Numbered from the stretch's first letter, positions 20,847 through 35,057 are shown. The stretch: 64,000 nt of DNA from Aricia agestis (GCF_905147365.1 NC_056416.1:3864001-3928000), one strand, 5' to 3'. Numbers and translations: made by a program. The notes: a model not told the origin generated them from the letters alone.

Positions 20847-23800
20847 TTGAAACATAGCCTCATTATTCAGATTTGTAAGCGTTTATTCTTTACTCATTTC
20901 AACTATGTTTTACAATTTTAACCTTCTGCATTTAACATTTCTTTAACGTAGCTTCAGGTTCAATGTATGTTAGCATTTGAATAAAAACCTTTTGTAGTCC
21001 TTTTATACTTGCCAAACAATACGTGAGCTAATCAAGTGAGTTTACGTAGCAAGCCAAGACAAAGGATCATGCAACTTTGTAATAATATTATATTCATTAA
21101 ATATAACATGACCTGTTCGTGAGAAACCTAGGTAATAAAAACTTGTTACATAATTATTTATTATAACTATTCAGATTTAAATAGTGACTTAATTTTGGTT
21201 CAAACCTAAAACAAAAGTTTAACACATAAAACCTGTATCAACTTTATTATAGGGAGTATAAAATCTAATGAAGAATCTGAATTTGCATTATTTAATAACG
21301 TCTACTTAGAATTCTCTTATTCCTGTTAAAAATATAAAAGAAACTCTTGTATTAATTTCAAAAAAGAAAAAATAAATAGAGACAAGTCTCCAGCAGCGAA
21401 GTGCATTGGCGTTGCATCGACGGAATTATCCGGACAGTTTCGGGGTGGGGGACAGTTATTCTTGGATTTTGCGAGAATTATGGCCACACTCATATCGTTT
21501 ATGAATTATGTTCTAACTGTGAATCCGAACGATACCATCATCTTCTGATTTACTCTATAATTATTTTCTGTATTTTAACTATGTACTTAATTATTATTAG
21601 TTATTGAACATAGAGTTAACCTAACCCGATAGGATACTACGTGTGATAATAATTCGAGATGAAATATTTCTGTAGTGACAATTACTATTATGAGACTAGC
21701 CGTTATTCTTGTTTTATTATCAGAACTGACAGTTTCTATTATAACAGGAATTAAAGTTATTACAATCATAATTTTCATCAACAGTTTACATAATCGGCAA
21801 CTTCCGCCCTGCATGTACCGTAAACAATAAATTTTAAGAATCATGTTCAAAGTAATGACGGTTATATAAACAAGCCCTATATAGCACATATGCGTTACGC
21901 AACGCTACATGCAATACCGGTTACAAAAACTTCCAAGAAAGCACGACTGGCACTGCTGAATCTCTTAAATCTGTGTCCTTATACGGAAACAAACATTTCG
22001 ATACAGCAGACAGCTACATGGTAATACAACACCGCGAACCTTTTTACAGAATAAGTCTTTCGATTTCCTTTTCTAGAACAAAGTACAACGGCATTTAACG
22101 ACGAATTACGGAACTGAATTCGGAATAACAAAATACTCAGTCTTGTTACCGGGGAAAGCTTTTAAAACCGATTTCGAGTAGAATTGAATGTACGGATTAT
22201 TCGAATTTGTCTGCTTTGAGCGTGTGCTGAAAAGACATTTCCAATTACTAACTTCTCTATATCTATCTACTTAAAATAAACATCAATTTATATGTTGAAT
22301 ATCTAAGGTACCGTTTCTCCGTCAACAACTTACAGTTGCTTGCCGATATAATTAAGTAATTCAGTCCAAGTATTGACAATCTAACGATGACTGATTTATA
22401 ATATTCAGAATCTAGCTTATCAAGGCATTCATCAAATGTCTTACTTGAATCATTTTTGTGATCGATTGCTTTGATAAAATCAAATGCAACTTTAGGTAGG
22501 CGTAATACAGCTGCTGAAAATGAGTCAGAGGATAATGCCTCGGGTCAGGAAGATCGCGAATGTAGGCAGACTTGTAAATAGGAACCAGTTTGGGTTATGC
22601 TGCATGCAAGTACTAACTTGTCCGGTGCTATTTTTATCCTGGCATATTCTGCATTCGGCCTAAATTACCAGCTCGATAGTTTATTGAATACTGTATGAGC
22701 TTCATCGTGTTCTCTATTTCTGTACTCTGTAAACCGCAGTAAACGTTAATACGTTGTACGAAAATACTTGTGCATAATAGTATTTATTAAAATTCAAGAG
22801 ATGAAAATATACTTTATATATACTGACGATATACTTAATATTAAATTTTAAAAAGTCAAAGATTGAAAATTATAATACTTTTATCAAATAATACAAGATT
22901 CATAAAATTGAATCAGAATTTAATACTGTTTAGTTGTAGATTTAAATACAATTATAAGAAAATTACAATTTAGTAATCACAACATAAGCTCTTTTAACAT
23001 AATATTTTTATCTAACATTAAATTAATTTCTAAGTAGGTATTAGTAATTTGATCTCCAGTGGCGCCAACTCTCAGGCATTATGTAGGCAATAAGCCCAGG
23101 AATGCAATAAGACGTGATTAGCTGGCTCTCCAGTTCTCGGCCCACGACGTGCTAGTTCACAGCCGCGTAGGAGGACCAGCCTAACCCACAGGAGACTTCG
23201 TGCAATTATATCTTTTGAAATACGAGGACAAAAGCAAATTAAACTGTTTCATAAACTGATTTGCGATCAAATATTATGACAACGAGTTTAACCACGTTCA
23301 ATATTTTAATGTCAAGAGAAACAGACAGATTTTGTATTATTGTTAAGTACAGTTTGGATAGACGGCTTAGAGAGTTTTACGCATCAAAGGAATATATTTG
23401 CGAGTTGCAACCGAAATTTTCAACTTTTACTTCTATCCACGAGCATTCAGCTTGCAGACAGTTTAGAATTGCCGCAATTTTCTTCGTTTTTTTTTTGTCG
23501 GAGCACACGGCGAGGTCTCCCCCATTGCAAGAGGTGAATGGGTTTTTGTTGCCATGGAAAGCGGCTTCGTTTGGCGTAAACTACGAGTCCTTGCGGCCTA
23601 AACCACGGTAAATTACGAACCAAATTTGAACACAATAATTGCGTGTGTACCGACCTGCCCACATCGGTTCAGTTATTGAAACGTGGGTGAGGCACGTATT
23701 TACTTTCTAGTTTCTAGATTAACCAGTAATGTTAAATAAAACAGTAGGTAATTTATCAACACCATGTAAGGCATACAAGTGAAACCTTATAAATCCACTC

Positions 23801-24134
23801 GGTTCGATAACACTACCTGTTCCCATATACTAAAAATTTAATTTTATCCTTTCACATACATGTGAGTTGTGACGTAACATTTTAAACATAACTAAAATAC
23901 TAGTATGGATTAACTTGCTGATGATATGGGCCTCAGGATATGGGTTGTAGTAAGTAGAACAGATGGTCGGTATGACAAACAAATTGTGGAAATATCAGTC
24001 ATGTGTGAAGAGTAAAAACGTTTAATTTTCATCAGAGTAACAGTAATCTTTTGACAGAAATAAATCAGGACTAAATATATAGACATAATAGAATATACCT
24101 TTCGATATAGATATAATATCTGCAATAAGAATAT
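20847..24134. other. Unassigned non-coding stretch
   Basis: No gene is recognised. The longest frame outside transposons is on the plus strand at 23261-23611 (116 codons). It shows no motif, signal peptide or splice support and contains a T-run, so I do not call it a gene. Confidence 0.35.
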
Positions 24135-24189
24135 TTTAAAAATAGTTGTCTACTTATTCCCTAGGAATAAGCAGACAACCATTTTTAAA
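24135..24189 (-). repeat. Short hairpin, 26-bp arms, 3-base loop
   Basis: Arms 24135-24160 and 24164-24189 are inverted copies with two mismatches. On a minus-strand transcript both mismatches become G-U pairs, so only that strand would form an uninterrupted 26-bp stem. This is short for a microRNA precursor, and no known insect microRNA is recognised in it. Confidence 0.6.
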
Positions 24190-27100
24190 CCATAAACAAT
24201 AGAAGCAAAGAATGAAAATTATTCTAAGCGTCTCTTTAAAAGTTTTTCTAGTTTTGTTGCGTAGCGCCGCGTACTTACGCCCATTAAATATAATCGGCTT
24301 TAAAACCCATTATAGTTGATACCTAAATTGCTGGGCTCGGTAAAAGCCTGATTTTGTTACGGGAAAGCAAAATTAAAATAATTGCTCCCTTAAAGAAAAA
24401 CCTCTACGACCCTCGACTAAATAAATCTAGATTTCTTGATGGTGTAAAATAAAACTACGTATTTTAACGGCAAAGGAACGGACTAACAACCTACTTAGAC
24501 TGGCACCTACTAGAAATATTTAAGGGCCACCTATTGAATTCTGAAAGACCAAGTTTACGAGCATTCCGAAATAACATCACGATGGCATTTGGTGCACGAA
24601 CTGCAGGTCCTTTCACATGGCGCGTGACATTTAGAGATAGATACGCCAGGGTTGTTGTAGATGGAAATAGTTACAATGGAACTTCGTGCTCCAGTAAACT
24701 AAAATGTCGACGCAGTAGAAATAATTACAATTACAATACAGTTAAATAAGTACGTTTCTTTGAAAAGGGACAATAAAAAGGGAAAAATATTTGAATAAAA
24801 TTGTTGAATTTAGCAACCCACGCAGCTTTTCAAAATTAAAGTAACATTAAAGTTTGTTGAATAGCAGTTTATTTAAAGAAATTGTTTTTCTTCCTTATGC
24901 ATTACAGTCTAAAGTTTAAACATTTTAATAGAAGGTTTAAATTATTTTAAAGGCGTAAGGTACGCGCATCCACCCTAAAATGCAAATTTCCGAACAATGA
25001 AATTATAACTTCTGCAATTGAAATTCCCATTTGAAATGAAAGTGAATGCTCGTTTTAAATGAAAACTAACACAATGAAACAATAAATGCAGTTGAGACGA
25101 GACAACATTGAAGATAATTAAAATTCAGAAACACTAAAGAAAATCTTGGTTTTCTTGCAATTAGTGTCTAGTCAGTCGGACCGAAGAGGTTTTTGTGAAG
25201 TTTCTTACGCTGTTTCCCGACCTCCTTAGTTACCAGGTCGCAAAGCCGATTTCCTTTTCAGCTGCAAATCTATCTACTACTGACAACAATCTAACGACGA
25301 CCTTCACGGTTGCATTACCTCCCTGAAAAGTGTGCGCGTTGAGTCATTGTTTTAAATACAATAATTTTCCAGCGTCAAATCATGCATATTTTTACGATTA
25401 TGCATAATTTTAGCTTGCGCAAGACGCGAAAACGCGATATGGTTAGCAAATTATTTCAAGACTCCAAATCGCTTTCCTGTATCAGGCAGATTAATTAGTG
25501 ACGGTCGTTATGTTCCGTATTTTCTCGATGAATATCATCGGGTTAGAGCGCACCGCGCACGTGGCACTCCGCGGCCACCGTCCCGCTTACCGCCGTAATT
25601 GCTGCCATTAAGATGAGTCACGCTCAGCGAAGCGCCTGACTAAAGCTTTATCAATCGCGATTACCTATTTCAACATGGCTAAGTGTTGCTGCCTTGACAT
25701 CTAGAGAGAAGTAATTGTCGGTGATGAATGTTTTCTTTGTCTTATCTCGCCTTAGACATCTCGGAATAAAATCTCCTCCGGCTATATCTTTTGTTGTGGT
25801 CATTTGTTTTGACCTTGTAAGATGATAGCTGGGCGAGTGGCAGTGCAAAAGAAAGCTGCGGTCATTGTCTTTTCCGCGCGAGAGCCTCCTGTAATGGGTG
25901 AATTGCGTTCCCGAGGATGACGTCACCGTATAATTAGCAGGCGCACGTCACACGCTTCTAACTAAACATTAGCGGACCCCGCAGGAAATCGCCGCTTACA
26001 TCATCCTACTACGTGCCGAACCATAACTATTGTATGTCGACGATATTCAATTTTATATCTGTTGTTACTATAAAAAGTATGTCGATCACCTCATAGGTAC
26101 CGACTACTGATTACTGAATGATGTACCGAAAAATGTTCCTTAATATTTTAGGTGAATAACTTCCTGTAGATGAAATTGCTTCCCTGTATTACACCTCTTT
26201 TTATGTCCTTCAGCGGTTTTATGACTTTTATTTCGAAGAGGGTTACTACTCTTTATATGAAAGTTTAATTGAATTTTTGCGTTTTATTAAAATAAGAACT
26301 CGGTTTATTGCTTTCTGTAAAATATCTTCGAATTTGTTTTAACGTGTTTTTATTTATATAAAATCTGGTAAGTAATCTTACCGTTACTTATTCTACGAAT
26401 CTTACAAAGCAAGGTTTCCCCAAAAATCAACGTACCGTTAGCGTGAAGTAAAGAAATCAACTACTTCACTCTCCATGGTAAAGTAACACTGGCGTTAGGT
26501 GAGATAAGCGTTATAAACGGAACTACAAGACAGTTTTCTAAATAAGGAGAGTTTATAAATAGCCCGTGACGCGTAAGGATAGAGATGTTAAGCAAAATAT
26601 GCACATGGGCACAGGCGCGCCGTGCCATGGACAAAAATAATATATCGTAAGTCAAGACAACAGTCTTAATTTATAAACGTCGCCTCCAGGCGGTAAATTA
26701 TTTCCCTTAGAACTTTATAAAGTGCAATGATTGTGTTTCCATGAAGCAGCTTTTAATGAAGCCAGAACATTTCTACAACACTGACATAGTATGTACGTAG
26801 TACTTACTACTTCAGTGTTCTACAACCATTTTTTGGTTTCAATGAAGTGAGTAAAATTTAAATAAATAATAATTTACTTTCAAAAATCATACGTACGCTT
26901 ATCATATATAGTGAGATATCACAAATGAAACCCTCAATCAGGCAATCAGTCTGTTAAAGAAACATAAACCAGAGTTTAAGGAATGCACGAGATCAATGAA
27001 TCCCGAGCTGCAGGCGGCCGTAAAGTTAGGCACGTGAAACTATTTTTACCAACGCTAACCAACTTACCTCTCCTCTCATTGTATATTTTCATTAGAAAGT

Positions 27101-30100
27101 TAAAAGATACAACTCAAAAGTTCCGTTATTATTATAGTTTTAAGCCGCGGAGAACTTTGAAAGTATATAAATAGTATAAAATATAATAAATGTAATTGCT
27201 TCCGGACAACAATTTACCCCAACCGATTTGCGATAGCAATAAACTTTATTACGGCAATTAGAAACTGTCACAAGAAACTAGGCATTATGATCTAGGTTAT
27301 ATACATTTCCAGGCTATTATAAAATAAAATTATCCGTAGCCCGAGCATAAAATAAAATAATCTGCAATTCTGTATTCGTAGCTCTCACGATTCGACTCGA
27401 CCGCAGGCCATTAGTCACACACGAAGACTCACTTCGCCGACTCGAGTCGACGATTTAGACGCGAACCGAAAACAACGACTAAGGCCTATGAACCACTAAA
27501 CTCTAAAGCGACCATAAATATGAAAATATTCTGACAGAAAATATAAATGAAGAATAACGACGTTGCCTGCGTTGGTGCAGCGCCGTCTAAAACCGCAAAA
27601 GCGACCCTCGGAGCCCGACATTTTTGTGTACATACACCATTGTGGCGGTAATTAAAACTGCTGGTCTACTTCAGCACGCTAATGAGTCGCTGAGCCGAAC
27701 CACTTGACTTTGCGACAGAGCCCGTTTGCAAAGTATAAATCCAATTAATGCAAAACGGTTGGGACGTACTCGCTTTTTACATTTGAGATTATGCCTGGAG
27801 GGCTCCTTGAGCATATTGTATCGATGGTTTAACTACCGCAATTTATGACTGTGTTGAACCGAACACTGCAACGTTGAACACTCAAGATGAATGGAAAAGC
27901 TCTCCAAGTCGGAACACTGAAATAGCTGATACACTCGTATTGATTGTTATTATTGATGTAACCAATGAATTTATAGCAATAACTGGAAAGTGAGAAGGAG
28001 CAGTTATTGTCCGTTATTATTGCACGAGTTGTTGATAAAAGCTGTTAGGTATAGCTGTAGGAAACATTATAGAGCCATTCATTTTGACGATATCGCGCCA
28101 TTTAAATTCACAATATTCGTTGTAAACCTACTTGTAAACAATTCAAAGAAAATTGCTGTTATATTTTCGTAGACTCGGCCATAATGAATATTAAGATATT
28201 ATGGTCAATACATTATTTATTTATAAGTAAGAATACATACTAAGATCTACAGTTATCATTTTATATTGACCTATGCAAAACAAATTTTAACATTAACGCT
28301 ACTGTCCCTATATTTAATGATTCACGATTAAATTATTAAGTTAAGAAACATAACATAATGCATTTCTCTAGACTCTAGAGCATTGGTCGCAGATCACGGG
28401 CTGAGATGCAACGCGAATGGTGCAATATGTAATTTTGCAACTGCAAAGTAACACAGCATGAATTAACACAGTTTTACTTACACTATTATTATAACTGCAC
28501 GCTGCCATACATATTACAGTTATCGCTACGTCGGTAGAATGTTAACGTATAATTTCTTAATTGTGAGAGCATTACAAAAGTAGACAAGCAGATACCGTTA
28601 GTTTACATACGTAAAATTGTTTATCATTATTCAAAAATTTAATTTTAATTTAGCGAAAAAAATGTAACGAAAGCCCAATTATAACAACGAGCACAAATAT
28701 GGTTTTCATAACATTGGGGATATGGGATATGGATTTGCTTGCGTGACTCTCGAAAGCAACAGCACATAGGGTTGACGCGACGCGTGCCAGTAATGATTTT
28801 TTACATTTTGAATAATGTATTCTCGTTGTGCGTGGGGTTGATTATATCAAATCAATGTCAATGCTAGAAAGGTACGTTATATTCCGACAAGCATTCGTTA
28901 GCCTTTTTACGGTTAGCAAACTATCTGCAATTATTTACGTTATGAAAGCTATAACGAAGGCATTCATCATTATACCCAATCGTAAATAAGGCACTTTTTG
29001 CCACGAATAAAATTTAAATAGACAAAAAAAATGCAATCACTTGAAAAAACGCAGAACTAATCTCATCGTCTAGCACAGCCCTAACACGTGACCACATTGC
29101 GACCACGTCTGAATCTGTAACTATTGGAGAAATCAAAGAAAACGAGATCGTGAGGCGATTAAAAATCTATCTCCGATCTAAATAAATTACAACGATATCT
29201 GTAGACAATTTCATAGATAACGCCTAATATTTGTATATTTGATGCAGTGAAAGGGTTTAAATTCAAATTAGATGCTACAACAAAATTTATTGCAATTACA
29301 AACTGGAGCGTAGACTGTGACAGTGCGAGTATAACAAAAACTGAGTTTCCTGCGCGCATTTTCCGCTTACTCCTGGAACGCACTTTCCACAATAACGGAG
29401 CTCCCCTGAGTATCGCTGGGGAAACAGAACCATATATTATGATATGAATATAAATTAGAGAGTGAAATATATAGTCATATATGTGGGAAATTAAAATGTT
29501 ATTGATTTTGCTTACGTTAAAGCAGTACCTTTAATAATAAATGTGGATCACAAATCACAATGTACAAGTTATAAACAAAAATTGCTTGTGAATATATTTT
29601 TTTGCTTGTAATATGTAATAGTAACTATATTATGTCTGTTAACTAAAAGTTCAGAGACTTTAAAAAACAAAATAAATAATATGTGAGCTGTTACGGACAG
29701 CCATCAACATAATATTCAACCATCAAAATAATAGCCAAAATATGTTGTATTTTAGCAGAAACGGCTTCACGAGATATTATAATTTTTAATTAAAACCTTC
29801 AAATTAAATTCCAGAAGCTTCTACTTTGAAGCGAACACCCAACAAAATGTTGTGAATTATAGAGTTGAGAGGCAACGAGATTCTTTTGAATTTTAATTTT
29901 CTTTTTTATGACCTGCAATTTTCTTGCGGTGATTTAAATGCCTCAAATAAACATTTAACAACAAAAAATTCTTACATTCATACCACCAAAATCTTTCAAA
30001 ATTTTCTTCCTTTGTAAGAACTAAGGGATCGAAATTTCGAGGATCCGGAATTTCCTGCGTCTTTTAGAGTGTAATTGGATGTGATTAAAGAAGGACCGAG

Positions 30101-30900
30101 ATAGATAGGCTTTCATTGACGAAGGTCTAAATTCGTCCTAATTTAATCCTATTGGTACGGTCTGGTACCCGAAAGGATTAATTTAGAGCGAACCTCTAAA
30201 GCTGCTGTAACCTTCAGATTTCAATACAAAAATTTAAGTTTCAAAAACATTAGCTTAATTGTTGCCTACCCGGCTACCACACTAACGTCTGGCTTTTTAA
30301 CCTTTACAGGTTAGTCATCCTACTGTCTATCGCATTAGTCTCCAAGTGAGTCCGTAAGTTAAATGATAGATAAATAATAATCATTACGATTTATTACTGT
30401 CTAGTGTCTTGTATCTCAGAGACACTAATGGCCTAGCTGTTTTAATTTAGTAAAATAATTTTTCTGTCTGAGAGTACTTATTTATGCTTTGTAAATGTAC
30501 AAGATTTATATTGGTAGGGCTTGTATTTTGCTTAATTCTCATTCAAGTCATGCGGGCTGCTTCGAACCCTCGTATCAACTTTGCTAATCTCGAATCGATA
30601 TCCTGCCATATTACAGTAACCGATTCCTTCGAAATGTGTCTTTATGCCAATTTGAAAAATATAATCATTGACTCTATCCCCATAAAAATGACCGTAGATA
30701 CTATGTTATATTAAAATCATTGTTTTATGTCAGGATACAGGTAGGTAAACAGAGAATGTGTCTCAATAGATAAATCTCGTCCTGTTTCCATGTAGATAGA
30801 GGAAATATTTCAGGCACGAGTTGCCCCAGGTCGGTAGAGCATGCAGGTCATATAATAACTTATTCATGGCATCGGGGGGCAACTCGGCGCTCGCCAGAGG
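24190..30900. other. Unassigned non-coding stretch
   Basis: No gene is recognised over this span. A GC-richer segment at about 25,560-25,680 carries TAATT and ATTAA homeodomain cores, an AP-1-like TGAGTCA and a TTTATCAATCGCGATTA block, and looks like a possible enhancer. A TGACGTCA site lies at 25918-25925. The remainder is AT-rich with only short open frames. Confidence 0.35.
25555..25690. promoter_or_regulatory. Possible cis-regulatory block
   Basis: A GC-richer island within AT-rich DNA combines GCCGTAATTGC, GCCATTAAG, the AP-1-type TGAGTCA and TTTATCAATCGCGATTACC within ~80 bases. Such dense, varied transcription-factor-like words suggest a conserved enhancer. No alignment is available here, so this is inference only. 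Confidence 0.2.
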
Positions 30901-30917
30901 GCTGCAAGGGTCGACGT

Positions 30918-30965
30918 CCGTGCGGACATGACGTCACCCGCCCTACAGCTGGAGTGACGTCACCC
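30918..30965. promoter_or_regulatory. Paired CRE sites (TGACGTCA twice)
   Basis: Two perfect eight-base CREB/ATF palindromes lie at 30929-30936 and 30955-30962, both followed by CCC and 26 bases apart. A GTCCGTGCGGAC palindrome lies at 30915-30926, and the whole sits in a GC-richer stretch. CREB/bZIP binding is known for this word. Function here is inferred from its clustering. Confidence 0.4.
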
Positions 30966-33640
30966 CGCAGTCAAAACAAAACACACCCTAATTCATTAGC
31001 GTAAGATTCAATCTCGGGAAGGCTGCGCGTTGTGGGAACCACATGTCTTTTATATACGACGTTCACATTCGATATCATGTGGTCACCCGTTTATTTGACG
31101 TAAACTAACACTTGTGAAATCCGAAGAGAATGTCAATTTGAATGTATGATCCGATTACTAATAATACGGGGGAAGTAGAGTATCGTTTAGCATACTTTAC
31201 GGAAACAAAAACCTGACGAAAGTAAGGCGTCTGGCAAACAGTTTTTTGGGTGCCATAATAAACTAATGTAACAGTACGTATAAAATTAGTACACGGTCTA
31301 ATCATAATAACGGTATGTATTGTTACTTTATTTTTTACTTTCTTATTTGAAAGAGGAACTTATCCGCAGAATGAAAATTTTATAGATTCACGTAATTAGG
31401 ATATTTAAAATAATAACATTGTGATGACTTCAGAATATACAATCAAAATTAAAACGACTTTACGACGCCAATTAACAGTACTGCTACGTTCCGCCGAAAA
31501 GCAACCTAAAGACGTACAAATTACGACAACTGGCACAATTACCGAAACACAATGTGAAGAAAGTATGTACGTGATTAATTGAGCGTGTTGGTTAAACAAA
31601 ATGCATTAAGAGCGATGTCTGGTTAAAGTACCGTAGCGGTGAGTAGCGGGCCGCGAATTTCACCACCGACCGGCGAAGTTAGAATGGACATGAAACCTTC
31701 ATTAGACGAAACGCGATGATCTGGGAGAGAAGAAATCGTGCGAGATTTGCTTAAGTTAATCTCGATCGAGCACGGTATTTTATTGAAGCCGGTTTAGATT
31801 AGATGAGTAAAGTGTTGACAGTTTCCATTAACGATAACGTAGATTGAAAATAAAATTATTTAAAGATATGAGTAAGTGCTAAGGACCAAGATAGTGCTAC
31901 ACAAGATCTTGGATTATTTTTTCTGTCATTGAAATTACGGAGAACTTCTATTAAAAGAACTTAAAAATAAATGGTGAGAGATCAACATTTCTTTCAAGTT
32001 CTAACAGGATCCAATTTATGTTCGTTCTCATAGCTATTGTATCTGGAGAATACTGAACTTCACGTAATGGCAGCACCACTACCAAAGATAACAACCTGGG
32101 AAATCTCGCAAACGAGCTGTTTAAAATACTCCAGATCAGAGCCGAATGATAACCGAAACAAACAATGAGTTTTCTTATGCATACAGCTTAAACAATGCAG
32201 GAAGATTACGACTAAAGTGTGGAAACTGTTGCCGGTATTGTTACTGTAATTTCTCCTATTCGAGACGCCAATAAATTGACTGTTAAACGGAAAGCTTGAT
32301 TCACCGATGACTAAGATTCAGCTGAATCTATGTAACCCACACGATTGATGCGCAGACGCGTCATGAAGCGGTTACTAATCGTTCATTTTGGCACGATTTT
32401 TATTATTAGTATGCATAGGCTTTAGGCCAAGCTAGCCATATCCCTTTGTTTCCTGCTACTTTTATTTTGAAAATTTTTAATGACGTTTACTTTAAGTATA
32501 TGTCTAACTCAAACCATCTAAACGATAATTTTCTATTTGCAGTTATTATATCAGATGTTATGACAGTAATAATTGATGTAAATTTTATATTTTATTTATT
32601 TATTTAAGCACATACGTTGTTATAGCTATGGTTCCTTGATTGTCGTTTTAGATTTATTGTTTTCTGCTTATTAGGGACTTATATAGGTTTTGATAGATAA
32701 TCGTGATGTCTGCTGATGTTAAGTGATTTAGTGAGTTGGACCACTAATGTCGACATCAACACAGCCATCTCTCAAGTCGCTTTGTGTGTTGACAATTCAA
32801 TGGAACATACATCTGTCTTGGTACCAGCTACTCTCGAATCTCAATACAATGGTCTAAACACCTTAACTAAATCTTTTTAAGCGTTTACCGGTTCAGGGCT
32901 TTGTGCTATGTAAATATTATTGGGCCAAGCGTACACATATTATATTTTCGTACAATGGAATTTCTATTTGTGACTTTCACATTATGATATCATTCATATT
33001 TTAAACCATTCATTATTTCAATTCTTACAAATTAAATTCTATAGACTTATGTAGAGTCATTTTGCTATATACAATAAAATAACTTTTTCCCCACCAACGG
33101 GCAATTATTATAGAGAAATCATCTTCGTGTAAGACATGCATTCCGATTTTGATGTCCGTTGGAAATCGTCCGTGTCGGTGAATTCGCCGATCGCGATTTA
33201 TTGTAAGCTAGAAACGAACGTAAAATGGCGTAGAGGCCTTCGAGTGGTAATCCTATTTCCACGGTGCCCGCTGCCCCGCTGCAGGTTCGAAGACCCCCGC
33301 GCTCGGACAAGGCTCGCGTGATCGCGCCACATAAACCGCCATTGTTTTAATTAATCTAATTGAAAACTACTCTGGATATTATTGAAATCTACTGTAGGTA
33401 CACCTAACATATTATTTCTACGTGAACTCTATAATATGACAAGTTTCTCACCTAATTGTATGAGCGGAATTTTGAAATCTCTACCTCTATTTGACGCAAA
33501 AATTTTCCAGCATAAAAATAAGAAAAAAAAAATTCAATTACAAAAATACTTTGATGATTTCGTGGTGTATTTTTGAAAAACTCCTCACTATGAAAATTCA
33601 CATTTCTAAAACATGAAAACACCGCACTGTTCAGAAATAC
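30966..33640. other. Unassigned non-coding stretch
   Basis: AT-rich DNA with no gene recognised. A CpG-richer patch at about 33,160-33,330 holds two overlapping short frames on opposite strands, without splice or domain support. Confidence 0.35.
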
Positions 33641-33714
33641 ACCACAAAGAGGTTATGATGCCGGCCGGCGCGGGGAGCCGGCCGGCGCGCGTGGGCGGAG
33701 CGTGTAACACTCAC

Positions 33715-33923
33715 ATGTCGTCGGCTAGCTGGTGGAGCACCGGGTTCGCGGGTGGCTGGGGCGAGCGATTCGCGGTGGCCGCACTCACGGCCGGCGTTTG
33801 GGGGACTGGCGGCGCGATGCAGCGGAGCCCGACTGCACCCCCCGCGCGCCCCGCCGCCCGCGCCCTCCAGATGTTGTCGGCTGTCGACATTTGCAGAAAC
33901 CTCCAGAATCTGAAGCTTCGCAC
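33715..33923 (-). other. CpG-rich block, possible 5' coding exon
   Basis: A strongly CpG-rich block (about 33,655-33,960) contains a minus-strand frame open from an ATG at 33923, with a second in-frame ATG at MSTADN. The frame runs into GACGACAT followed by GTGAGT (a consensus donor; its GT is at 33713-33714). It would end in phase 2. The translation is Ala/Pro/Arg-rich (for example VPQTPAVSAATANRSPQPPA). A second GTGAGT donor occurs at 33783-33788. CpG islands in insects often mark first exons, but no family is recognised, and antisense frames are open too because of the composition. Confidence 0.25.
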
Positions 33924-33990
33924 CTAGCGCTTACGGGAGGCGCTCGTCGCCATAAATCCCGCTCGTGTCGCATGTTGCTCGACACCCGGT

Positions 33991-34484
33991 GATGCATTGA
34001 TTTGCAAATTGAGGTGATGAATCTTCGCATAATATATAGACGCACGATACATGAGTGATGGCTATTAATATTAAATATGCTGCTGGATATAAACCCAAAA
34101 AAAAATATATCTTAAAAGTACTTAAGTATTCGTAGAGAGTGGCTCTATTATAATAAGCAATATTAGTGAAAGCATCTACTGAGATAATTAACGTTCTAAA
34201 AATACCGAAAAATGAAATATTGTTTAAACTTTAGAGCATACAAATTTTTATACTGATTGTGGAATTCCACGAAAATATCCCGCAAAGGTCGAAGAAGACC
34301 TATACGTTCTATTAAATAAACAAGAAAATTGTTTGGGGACTTGGGGTGATGTATTTATTACTTAACGATATTACACGAATTATTTATTAACAGGTGAGTC
34401 AAGTTCAAGCCCCTATTTTGTTGTTACCGAGGGTCTCTTGAGGGTTTCTTCGGACCACAATAATACATTAGAAAAAGAACATAT
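33991..34484. other. Unassigned non-coding stretch left of the LTR element
   Basis: AT-rich sequence with no recognised gene. It ends in the ATAC target site of the LTR retrotransposon. Confidence 0.4.
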
Positions 34485-34488
34485 ATAC

Positions 34489-35031
34489 TGTTACGGTACA
34501 TGGTATACGGACACGTGGTGCGCGAGTACATACTCGAACCTTCTAAAAAGGTCCAATGTTTGTTTACGTGCTTACCCTTTATTTGTTAGCGTATTTGAAT
34601 TTAGACCTTATGACTGAGTCCATAAGGTCTAAATTAAATTCAACTTACTGCACTTATCGCAAGGACGGCAGTTTTATTGTGGTACATGCCCGAGCTTCCT
34701 AGAAATTTCCCACGGTTGTTTACTTGTTTACGTGAATCGGGAAATTTCTGGAATTCGTCTCGCCATATAAAAAGAGCCGCAGGCAGGTCCGGCAAGTCAG
34801 TTCAATCTGAGCGATCGACGCGACATCAAGTGATCAATAGTGAGTGAACCAGTGAAACCTGCGACTTGGCTACGACCTAGGACAGTGATAGTGCTTAGTG
34901 ATTGGACCTAGTGATTTGTGTTTGGACTTAGTGCTAAGTGTTGTGACCTAGTGTTTAGTGCAGTGTTAATAAAGTCTTCAAGAGAGTCACCAGGTCTTTC
35001 TCTCCAAATCTTCGAACCCTAGCACGTAACA
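34489..35031 (+). repeat. 5' LTR of the gypsy element
   Basis: This 543-bp repeat begins TGTTACG and ends CGTAACA, a short inverted terminal pair. It carries a TATA box (TATAAAA, 34766-34772), an arthropod initiator 31 bases later (TCAGTT, 34797-34802) and a polyadenylation signal (AATAAA, 34968-34973). Two inverted repeats lie in U3: 15-bp arms at 34598-34612/34621-34635 with an 8-base loop, and 11-bp arms (AGAAATTTCCC and its inverse) around 34,700-34,750. A run of degenerate TTAGTG words fills 34,895-34,965. Confidence 0.97.
34766..34802 (+). promoter_or_regulatory. LTR promoter: TATA box and initiator
   Basis: TATAAAA at 34766-34772 and TCAGTT at 34797-34802 are spaced as in a standard RNA polymerase II core promoter. 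Transcription would start at about 34799 and define the U3/R border. The 3' LTR has the same pair at +5,724. Confidence 0.75.
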
Positions 35032-35033
35032 AC

Positions 35034-35051
35034 TGGTGTCAGAAGTGCGAT
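35034..35051 (+). other. Primer-binding site, probably tRNA-Leu
   Basis: Two bases after the LTR comes TGGTGTCAGAAGTGCG. TGG complements the CCA end, and TGTCAGAAGTG resembles the complement of the 3' acceptor end of many insect tRNA-Leu. The tRNA identity is from memory and should be treated as likely, not proven. Confidence 0.6.
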
Positions 35052-35057
35052 TTGGAG

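Noticed and set aside
23261..23611. 116-codon plus-strand frame, the longest outside transposons
   Set aside because: No motif, signal peptide or codon bias, and it overlaps other equally open frames; probably chance.
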